Shown here one piece after another: positions 35,148 through 43,643 of a stretch of 43,643 bases of DNA. Source of the DNA: Saccoglossus kowalevskii (lineage: Eukaryota > Hemichordata > Enteropneusta > Harrimaniidae). The position numbers were made by a program, and so were the translations under genes. Below the pieces are notes generated by a model. The model made no database searches. It worked only from the letters and a program-made list of their open reading frames with translations, and was not told where the DNA came from. The stretch covers positions 386,738 through 430,380 of the forward strand of contig NW_003105111.1 of assembly GCF_000003605.2 (NCBI RefSeq). Direction: 5' to 3'. How positions within the stretch are numbered: the stretch's first letter is position 1; every line of letters begins with the position of its first letter.

Positions 35148-35364
35148 TACTGTGAAAGACTTTATTTTAACTTTAATTTATTTTCGCTGAAAAGACATTT
35201 TTGTGTGCTTTATATAGAGTTTATTTTCATTAATTTTTGATGAGTTGAAGGTAAAACATAGGAAAAAAGGTATATTCACTGGATTTTATTTTCACTGAAT
35301 CATCCCTTCAGCAAAAATAGCGAAAATTAATTCCAAGCGAAAATTAAAGTATTTAACACTATAA
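35148..35364. mobile_element. ~210-bp MITE family, copy D
   Basis: The left end is TACTGTGAAAGACTTTATTT, and the right end GAAAATTAAAGTATTTAACA is a degraded inverted counterpart. The interior modules TTTTTGATGAGTTGAAGG and TGGATTTTATTTTCACTGAA match copies B and C. Confidence 0.75.
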
Positions 35365-35545
35365 AGAAGAATTCTTAGTGACTGAGACAGAAATATTTAC
35401 ATGTGTTCGATATGAAACATGACAGATGAATTTTACATGTCAAGGTTGCCATCTGGGAAGAGTGTCCTTAATATACATGTAGGTGTACAAACAAGCTTGA
35501 AACTTTTACCCGTACACGACAATGACAAAAACGTGTATTATCATC

Positions 35546-35695
35546 GATCCAAGATGGCTGCCTCATCAATCTGAAAGGCATAGCTATCCTTGTGTGATCT
35601 GATCCAAGATGGTTGCCTTGGTGATCTGAAAAATATAACTTGGGTGGTTTGATCCAAGATGTCCTCCTTGTTGATCTGAAAAGTATAACTATGGT
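35546..35695. repeat. Minisatellite, three ~50-55-bp units
   Basis: Units beginning GATCCAAGATG start at 35546, 35601 and 35651, each followed by TGATCTGAAA and a TATAACT-like stretch. No coding content. Confidence 0.75.
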
Positions 35696-36640
35696 TTTGT
35701 TGTACATGTACTTGAATATTGTATTCATCTGTGAATAAAAGACGTTTTTGTATAGTTCTGGCCTAGTTTAATTCTCATATCAAAGGACGATGGTTGCTGT
35801 GTTGCATCATGTTTGTTATGGGTCCCATGCGACGTTAACACAAAATCCAGACATACACAGCAAGACAATAACTTAATGACTTGTAGTAGATCGGAAAGGG
35901 GGGGGGGGGCAATTGGCTGGTAAAGGATTACACATGTGCTTTCTGAATTTCAGGGATATTATGTAATATTCATCAAAATCTGTAAGACTAGGCATATTTT
36001 GTTGCTTAGACTGAAAAAGAGGGTTTTTGTATGGTAAAGAACATAAATACAAAGAAATACAAAAAAATTCAAAAGAGAGAAAATAAAAGAAAAAATGTCA
36101 GTATAATAAAAGTAAAAATAAATTACTTTCTGTGGTTTTAAAAATTTGCTCTTCAAATTTATTTGCTATGGCTATGTTATTTTCCATAATCTTTTGAAAT
36201 TGTGTAAATATTTATTGCAAACTCATCAGTTTTTTTGTTTGTTCTATATCAGTACGTAAAATAATATTGTATTTAGAGGAAATATTTTTGTAAATACAAA
36301 ATTGGTTTCTCTCGACCGAGGCCAATTACAATATTGTTTTTTCAAACGCCCTCTAGTGGTGAAGCTTTACTTTTGTTATAGCAGATAATTGCAGCAAGTT
36401 TATGCAGCGAGAAATCAGAAATCGTAATTTTTTTGAAAAAACAAATCATCGTTTAAAACGAAGGTTTTAATAAAATCTGTCGATGAGGGCGCTTTAATTA
36501 AATAATCTTGGAAGCTCGACTGTGAGTGCTATTTACCGGCAAATTTAACTGGCTGATTGTCGAGCTAAAATTAGATACAACACTTCACCAGTTGTCGGGG
36601 AAAAGTCACGTAGACTTTCAGATTGCCACTGTCCACAAAC

Positions 36641-36656
36641 CGGAAAGATGGCGTCC
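36641..36656 (+). promoter_or_regulatory. TISU/YY1-like element at the lyase start codon
   Basis: The start codon context CCGGAAAGATGGCGTCC is close to the YY1 motif (AAGATGGCGGC) and to the TISU element SAASATGGCGGC known from genes with very short 5' leaders; it differs at two positions. The CCGGAA just upstream is also an ETS-type core. This suggests a short-leader, TATA-less housekeeping promoter, but the transcription start is not observed. Confidence 0.4.
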
Positions 36657-39600
36657 AATACAGCTGGAACGATGGAGGAGGTGAGTGCGTGAGATGTATT
36701 CCGTATGGGTACTAGTCTAAGATGGTGCTGGGTTCGAGTGTGATTGACGGCGTGATTGCATCATCGCCATCCCACTTGTACCTGTTTGAAACCCCCAGTC
36801 TTTCTGTAAAACGTCGTGGGTGTTCACCAGAACGTTTGCTTCAAGCAGAAATGGACTATTTCTATTGCAGGAGTTTGACTTTGAACAGTGAGAAAGTGTG
36901 GTCGAATCAGCTCGAAAGCAGTTGACCCTGTACCTGACTCAGAAGTGTGGCACGACTCGTAGATCAAAGTGTCCTTATGCATATATGAATACCCGGTAAC
37001 AACACTTGTATGTAGCAACATATAGACTGGTGTTGTTGTTCATTGCAAGATATTTGACTGCACAGGTTGGCTGAGGGTGGCTGGATGATTTGAGACTGAA
37101 CAATTCTGACTGATTCCCAGGAAAAAAACATTCTAACCTCTATGGGCCAATATAACACTTATCTGGTCAAAGTGTAAAAGTACATGGCGCTGGCAGGATA
37201 ACAGTTAAAAATATCACATGATAATAAAGAAACAAGAATTAACACTTATAAGCATTTCTATCATATTTATCTACTTCAAAATTAATATTTGTACATGTTT
37301 AATACTAATAATCAGAGACCATATTCTCAACAACAGAATTGTTGACATTTGGTTGTATCAACGATTTTTAAAATAAGGATAATTAATGTATTGATGATAT
37401 GCGATGAACAGTGCACCGTGCATGAAATTCACATGACTGTTGTTAAAACTGATCACGAGAGAATCAAATAATGGCTTAGGCACTTGTTGATAACCGTGAG
37501 AATTAAGGTTCAATTGCAGGAACAGAAATGAGCAAAGTTATTAGCTGTTAAAAATGACAAAACATAATGTAATACGTGCTCTTTGCAAAAAAAAATGACC
37601 TGATGCAATCAATAACTATTTCTTTTACGAACTCGTATGCATTGCACATTATTTTAGGAAATATACTTCATCTTAGGATTTGGATATCATCTCACAATTG
37701 GTGTGTGTGACTTCAAACAGGGTTTTCATTGCATATCATTCCAGTAGTATACCCCCATCAATTACTGCAGTGATTCAGATGCTCACTGGATATCAGATAT
37801 TTGCTGGTTTTTTTAAGATGATCTAAATCTTATTCAATCATTTCAGACAAAGAGTGTACAAACACATGTGTACATGTGGTACTGCGAGCGAAGCCAATCC
37901 GCAAATACTTCATGCAATTCATACAACAGTGATATGAATGAACCTACCTATAATTTTTCTTGATAACTGATTTATTTTGCACATATGGCATTTTTATGCA
38001 TTTTTCTGTTAAATTTACTGTTTTACACTCAAAATATAGCAAATAATTTGAAATGTCTCTTGACGCTAGTTGCCATTTTAGGCAAAATGTTCTAGGCTAA
38101 TTTTTCAAGACAACTGGATCCATGTAGTAGAATGTGAAATATGAACTGGGTTTTAATTTAGCAAATTTTACGTTAAAGAGATATTCATTACTGTAGGTTC
38201 AATTTAACTGATTATGAAAGAAAACTACATTATATTGTTAATATCACACTGGTGATATCAACTTTGATCTGTTTTGTCTTGTGTCACATTGTGGAGATAA
38301 TATATTCATTAATGCATTGCAGGCTGGGAAACTATGGGGCGGGAGATTCACCGGCGTCACTGACCCCATCATGGAGAAATTCAACGCCTCCATTGATTTC
38401 GACAAGCGAATGTGGAAAGCTGATATACAAGGCAGCCAAGCTTACGTGAAGGCGCTGCAGAAAGTGGGTTTAGTCACGATGGAAGAGATGCAAGCCATTC
38501 ATAATGGATTGGAAAAGGTAATGATGCATGGGCTCCTAATGCATATGAAGGTTATGGATGCGGTTGCTTAGGTAACCAATAACTGGAATAATTTATGGCT
38601 AGGCATGTGTTACAAAAATGTTGTGAACAGGATTCAGTTTTGATTCAAATGCTGCATCACAGATATATATATTAGCATAGCGCATATTATTATAGACTGG
38701 CTCTGTTGTGGCAATTTTATTGTTTTTAAATGATGTAATTCCTTTAGAACGAATTTGTAGATTCTGACGCTAAAATTACCACGGCTGGTCTGTTCTGCAG
38801 CACCCTCTATAGTTGTCACCACGTTTTTGAGGTGATAAATATGCTAATGAGTAGTATGACTTGTAAGCTGTCAACCAATAAGAAAGGCAGCTTTTGGTCT
38901 GATATGTTCTACGCAACTATAGTGCACACATGGCCTGAAACAGAGAATCATAGGCATATTACAAAGACTGTCATAAAATGTCCATGATTCTTTTTTTTTT
39001 TTTATTTCTTAAAATGTAGTTCCAGATGCATTGAAATCATTATCATTACCCCCCCCCCCCCCATCCCCCCAAGAACAGAACAATTTTTCATAAATGGATT
39101 GGACATATATTATTATTTTTCTCTCAAATCAGCCTAAAGGAATGTCAGAGAACGAGATGATCTCAAAAGTTTCTGTGATTTCTTGTCTTTAGTACTCTAA
39201 GGAAATATTCATTGTTACAACTGAACGTCAGATTGAAAATTAATTGAAAACCGATAGGTGCTTTTTTGATTGAACTCCTCTCTAATGTGGGAATTCTATA
39301 AACAAGAATTGTTTAATAATTTGTGTTCATGCAGGTAGGTGAAGAGTGGGCTAGTGGGAATTTCCAGATCCAAGCCGGAGATGAAGATATTCATACAGCA
39401 AACGAAAGACGATTAAAAGAATTGATAGGGAGTCCAGCCGGTAAATTACACACTGGACGAAGTCGTAATGACCAGGTGAGTTATCTGGTCAGGTCATTAT
39501 ATGCAGAGTTAAAGTTCAGTATATCAAATTCAGGTTATTATGTATATAATATTGACTTGTGTGTTTGTATCAGATTTGGCAACATAAGGTCACACATAAT

Positions 39601-42305
39601 CTGAGATATTGTTTTCACGTCGTTATTCTGTATATTGTTTATTTTGGTATATTGTCTCCAGGTGAGTATTATAAAACTCATTTCTATTTAGGTCATTAGC
39701 TGTGATTAGAGAATGTATGTGATGTACATCTCCAATAGAGTTACATATAAACCAAAATAAGTATATTGTATCCTGAATTATTAAAATATTACTTATTTTG
39801 ACCATAAAAATACCTTCTGATTCTTTCTGACATGGAATGACAACCATGCTTTATTGTACTTTGATCTATGTCCATTTTTAGGATACGACTTCAATAAATA
39901 CAATTATTATTATTATTATTACTACCTTTGTAATTCGTGTATTATAAAGCACATGCACTACTAGTAGAGCAAATATGGTTTATGTTATTTACGGTATCTC
40001 GTAATTTTGAATATATGGTGATCGAGTAATAAACATGAAAATACATTGAATAGATCACCTTTTTTTCGCATGAGCATGTCAATGCTTGAAATAATCATAA
40101 AATTACAAATTGATCATTCTCTGAATTGCCCTGCACAGTGTGCCACTGATTTTAGAATATGGTTACGAGACGGACTGCCATTGTTGAAAAATCTACTCCG
40201 TGACTTCATAACAGTGCTGGTTAACAGAGCTAAAATGTGAGTGTCATCTACTTTGTTAATTACCCACAATTCATTGCATATTAGTGCTTAGAGGGGGGGG
40301 GTTGAATGTATACAAAAAATTTTAATTATATTTGGTAACAAATAAACTTATCATTTTATTCACATCATTCATTGTTTTTTATGTGCCAGACGACAGTTCT
40401 GAACATTGAGTGTCGCTGTTGTCTCTCTCGATTTTTTTTTTGTATGTGCAAATTGCAATTGCTAGCGCTGACACAATTTTTGACACAGAAGTCATATTCA
40501 TGTTTGGGTCTATATGACGGCTGTGTGCCATCTCCCTATCGAATGGCAATTTAATGCGCTATCCTGGTGTCTACCAGGCTCAGTCGAACACAAGCACCTG
40601 TGGACCATAACCAAGGTTTCCCCAAAGTCGTGTTCGTTAGTGAATGAATCTCGACCAGTGGAATTGGCATTTCCATTGAGTCTGTGGCACACTTACCCAG
40701 GGTGATGTTCAGCCTCAAGTAGGATTTGACAATCCCTATGCTACCAGTAACTGGTTATAACATTAACATTGTTTATAATGCTGGTTCCCAATATACTTGA
40801 GTCTTTGGCAGTTATCAATATTGTACAGTTTCACAGAAAACAGGTATAATGTGGAGTTTCGAAAAATCGCGATGTCACAAAATATGAAACATATACTCAA
40901 TGTAATCTTGGTATCCAGGTGTACATGTATATCCCAAGAGGGTAACAGCCACTGACAATTTTTTTTTAAACCTTCGGTATTAAAGCGAGGGAGTCTTCAC
41001 CTGCACATATGTCAGTCGGCCTTAGCGTGTCATTGTTTACAAACAAGCATCTACCCATGAGCCTTTGTGTTTTTAGCGTGTGTTGTTATCGTCACTTGGG
41101 ACTCAATTCTCGTGCCTGCGCATGTGACGACCCTCTCGCTTTAAACGTGCTTTGTAGCAAAAAACAATGTATTTTACTCGCATTGTATATGCCACATGAG
41201 ATGCATGTTGAACACAGCATAATGTGACGATTGTGGTGCTTACGAGCTACTGATCATTTAATAAGTACTGTAAAATCTGTGTTCGAAACCACGGCTTCTA
41301 TTCAAATGAGACAATGCAACAGAGGGGATGTGGTTTTTATTAAAGCATCTACACATATGAGAAATTATGATTTTTTGGTTCTCATTTGTTCAAATATAAT
41401 GAGTGCGACTTATATTCGGGATGCAGCTTCTAATACAAATTTTACGGTAACACTAATAAATTTGTCTTTTATGCAGGAAATGATTCACATGCACTGATAA
41501 TGTAATTTTTCCATTTCAGGGAAGTTCATATTTTGATGCCAGGATACACGCATTTACAGGTAATTTTTTTTTTTTTAACAAATTATTAGGTTTTCAATGT
41601 TCTCTGCTCATAATCTACATCTGCCAATTCTTTCACTTGCCAATGCTGCTCATATACCTTATTATATCCGCCAGTACAGATGGAGTGGTTTTGACAGATA
41701 GAAAATATAGGTTTGAGAGAATTGAAAAGGAAATTACCGGTGATGAAATTTCGAGCTCTCCATTGAAATACTGGAAATTAAAAAAAAAAATTGTATCACT
41801 TGACAATGTCTAGAAATGAAAGTCTCTGAAATCTTTTGAAAAACACCAAATTATCATTTCATCTTTGCATTGGTTTCTATGGTCAAAGTATTTTGTTTGG
41901 TGACAATTTGTTGCCAGTATTTTGCTCAGAAAATGCAAAATTGATCTTCTTTTCCGTATTTAATTGTGATATAATCTGTAACATGCCTCGTGGATGCAAA
42001 ATTGAATTTGTCTCCCATGATGCATTGCACATCTGCTTTACATGCTCAGGGAATGCCCAATTAAGATTCTCTCCCTTAATGCATTGCACAACTTATCAGT
42101 GGATACAAAACTCAACCTCCTTTGCATTTTCTTTCCTTTGATAGCCATATCATTCTTTAAATTTTGAGTTTTAAAACACATTTTAAAATGGACCAACTGA
42201 CAGAACATGAAAAAATAACATATTCTACTAAATTGTCAAATAATGTATATTTTTCATTTTTCTACAGAGAGCACAACCAATCAGATGGAGCCATTGGCTT
42301 TTAAG
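36648..42305 (+). CDS. ASL: Argininosuccinate lyase, 5' part (exons 1-6), continues beyond window
   Basis: Exons: 36648-36680, 38323-38517, 39335-39475, 40139-40236, 41520-41559, 42268-42305; all gt..ag and in phase, giving about 181 of the roughly 465 residues usual for the family. The enzyme splits argininosuccinate to arginine and fumarate in the cytosol (urea cycle and arginine synthesis) and acts as a homotetramer. Family blocks in order are KLWGGRF (residues 14-20) with the following [11 protein letters not shown], then [11 protein letters not shown], then [13 protein letters not shown] ending at 123. PGYTHLQ (163-169) with [10 protein letters not shown] follows across the exon 5/6 border; the Thr166-His167 pair corresponds to the conserved active-site T-H of the fumarase/aspartase superfamily. 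The only small oddity is Cys124 after RNDQ, where Val is usual. The remaining exons, including the GSSxMPxKxNP loop, were searched for in 42306-43643 by eye and not found, so a long intron 6 runs off the right edge. There is no frameshift; the gene looks functional. Confidence 0.95.
39885..39927 (+). repeat. (TTA)n tract preceded by LINE-like 3' tail
   Basis: A GGATACGACTTCAATAAATA segment followed by (ATT)n repeats resembles the 3' end of a truncated LINE insertion, like the one at 10285-10372. It lies in intron 3 of the lyase. Confidence 0.4.
40984..41140 (-). mobile_element. TTAA-flanked MITE (piggyBac-like), copy 3 (inverted)
   Basis: A 157-bp unit in opposite orientation to copies 1 and 2, with ends AGCGAGGGAGTCTTCACCTG and GTGACGACCCTCTCGCT, flanked by TTAA at 40980-40983 and 41141-41144. 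The interior GTGTCATTGTTTACAAACAA matches the reverse complement of the other copies. It lies in intron 4 of the lyase. Confidence 0.8.
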
Positions 42306-42409
42306 GTAACTGCCTCCTCCCCCTCTCCCTCGCCGCCTCCAGTCTTACAGTTAATGTGGCTGACTATGTTGCAGTCACAACTATTAACTGACATAGCAAT
42401 TTGTTTAAT

Positions 42410-42624
42410 ACTAGTATTATAAAAGGATTAATTATTCACAAGGTTTTAATTTTGCTTATTTCGCTGACTGGAAAATAGGCTAAATTAAAACCCAGTGAAT
42501 ATGTAAAATTGAGCATAGAACACATTATCTAAATGATAAAACCATGAATTTAAAACCCACTGAATATGCTGAAATGGTAAATCAGTGAAATTTAAACCCA
42601 GTGAAAATTAGTCATTTTACAGTA
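42410..42624. mobile_element. Diverged MITE related to the ~210-bp family
   Basis: It ends in ATTTTACAGTA like the ~210-bp family and has repeated AAACCCAGTGAA/TTCGCTG modules, but the left terminal repeat is weak. It lies in intron 6 of the lyase. Membership of the family is tentative. Confidence 0.45.
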
Positions 42625-42659
42625 GCCTTTAACACATACTGTAAGTAGTGTTGTATTAT

Positions 42660-42702
42660 GTCTGTGTGTCTGTGTGTCTGTGTGTCTGTGTGTCTGTGTG
42701 TC
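42660..42702. repeat. (TCTGTGTG)n microsatellite
   Basis: Five nearly perfect 8-bp units in the last visible intron of the lyase. Confidence 0.92.
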
Positions 42703-43643
42703 TAAACATAACAAATTTATGTAATTTTGAGAATATTATAAGAAAGTAAAATATTTTGCTCAACTATTTTAGGTGGGAGTATACCTGTAGGAAGATGTTA
42801 CATAAACAAATATTGAAACCTAACAGACTGTGTTTATTGTATTACATCATTTCAGAAATCAGAATACCATATTGGCTATCATGTCTTGACAACAAATACA
42901 GATTGTATATTATTTATTATTATACATCTGTCACCGTAACGTCATACGTTACAGCGTTTCGTAATTTTGCAGTATTTTACAGGGTATTTTCATCTTACCA
43001 TATTAGGAAATTTGAATTCCAAATATGGAATTATTTCGCGCATGAGCGTGCTCTAATAATAACAAACAAACATGACTGCCATCAAGGTTTGACACAAAGA
43101 AGTTCACTAAACTTTTTGGATTTTGGCATTCCCCATCTTGAATTGTCAAGGTGAATGTTCTGGCGAAGCACTCCACTATCATCTTGAAGTATTTCATTAG
43201 GACTTTGTGTATGTGACAATGCCCTCACACTTTAGAATCAATTTAGCAACAGCGAATTATTTTGCTTCTTTCTTCAACGCATTTGGCAAAGCTATCAAAA
43301 TCCTCGGGCGGAGCGAAGTCACAAGACGCTCCACGCTGCTATTAAAGACGCACACCACTCTACGATGTATTTCTATAGGCTCTGCGCTAGCTGCTGTGAA
43401 ACACCAACCGAAATGCCGGTGAAAATAGCTATTAAAAATCGAGAAAACAGCACAAACTTAACTTAACTTGTATGTTGCATACGTAGGGGTAATCTTGTTA
43501 CACTGTTCAGGGGGGGGGGAGTGTCAACAGCCATCCCAAGGTACCGTTTTCTGAGAGTTTTTGGCCTTTGTTTTCACCATGATGTCGAGGCGATACAGCG
43601 ACGATATCCATACATCATGCAACTCACTGATATTCAGACTAAA
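42703..43643. other. Intron 6 of argininosuccinate lyase, no exon found
   Basis: No block of the next lyase exon (the SHA..L.RD..RL segment expected after WSHWLL) is visible in any plus frame. An open frame at 42756-43154 has no recognisable content. There is a poly-G run near 43511. Confidence 0.5.

Larger units (their letters stand above)
31631..36647. other. Intergenic region between transporter and argininosuccinate lyase, repeat-bearing
   Basis: Apart from the listed repeats I see no gene. The start probably contains the transporter 3' UTR (candidate signals ATTAAA near 31779 and AATAAA near 32225). Poly-G runs occur near 35127 and 35898. The last few hundred bases should hold the lyase promoter; segments with CGCCCTCTAGTGG near 36349 and GAGGGCG near 36486 look like short dispersed-repeat borders. 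Confidence 0.45.

Noticed and set aside
35546-35695. Regular short repeats as a possible CRISPR array
   Set aside because: Only three diverged units without unique spacers of constant length, in an animal genome; a minisatellite.
40510-40705. Overlapping open frames in lyase intron 4, considered as an extra exon or a tRNA-derived SINE
   Set aside because: No lyase sequence is missing at this point (exons 4 and 5 join in phase), and I see no convincing A/B-box promoter pair.
42756-43154. 132-codon open frame near the right edge
   Set aside because: No argininosuccinate lyase block or other family is recognisable; composition looks like AT-rich intron.

Overview
This is a window of AT-rich animal nuclear DNA. 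Its genes are split by many short introns with canonical gt..ag borders. Intergenic and intronic DNA is packed with short inverted-repeat elements, minisatellites, a dead LINE and microsatellites. There is nothing bacterial, viral or plasmid-like, and no operon or CRISPR. The protein types and the style of the repeats suggest a marine invertebrate. A hemichordate such as an acorn worm, or another non-vertebrate deuterostome, is my best guess, but the sequence alone does not fix the species. Two runs of N (16813-17255 and 28417-28466) are assembly gaps.

Layout: (1) 1-2574, repeat-bearing intergenic DNA. (2) 2575-8517 (+), an eight-exon classical short-chain dehydrogenase/reductase that joins in frame to exactly 297 residues and resembles 3-hydroxybutyrate dehydrogenase. 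(3) About 9822-10850, the 3' half of a decayed non-LTR retrotransposon reverse transcriptase. (4) 12531-14342 (-), an intronless coding block for a 603-residue C2H2 zinc-finger protein with 12 intact and four decayed fingers. (5) 14343-20216, intergenic DNA with POU-octamer-like repeats, a gap, two adjacent MITEs and a long (ATTT)n tract. (6) 20217-31630 (+), a six-exon, 622-residue POT-family transporter of the SLC15A3/SLC15A4 type. (7) 31631-36647, repeat-rich intergenic DNA. (8) 36648 to beyond the right edge (+), the first six exons (about 181 residues) of argininosuccinate lyase.

The genes are not an evident functional cluster. Two are metabolic enzymes (ketone/hydroxyacid oxidation and the urea-cycle/arginine lyase), one is a lysosomal-type peptide/histidine transporter, and one is a putative DNA-binding protein. 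All four look intact as far as they can be seen.

The less ordinary content is in the repeats: a TTAA-flanked, piggyBac-like MITE in three copies; a roughly 210-bp MITE family in four or five copies; a 2.1-kb TA-flanked terminal-inverted-repeat element ending 57 nt before a splice acceptor; introns with 14-bp TTAGC..GCTAA palindromes; and two different repeat families each headed by a 35-nt hairpin of the same architecture with compensatory stem changes. I see no clear evidence of a wholly new biological system; the hairpin-headed repeats and the palindromic intron modules are the best candidates for something undescribed.
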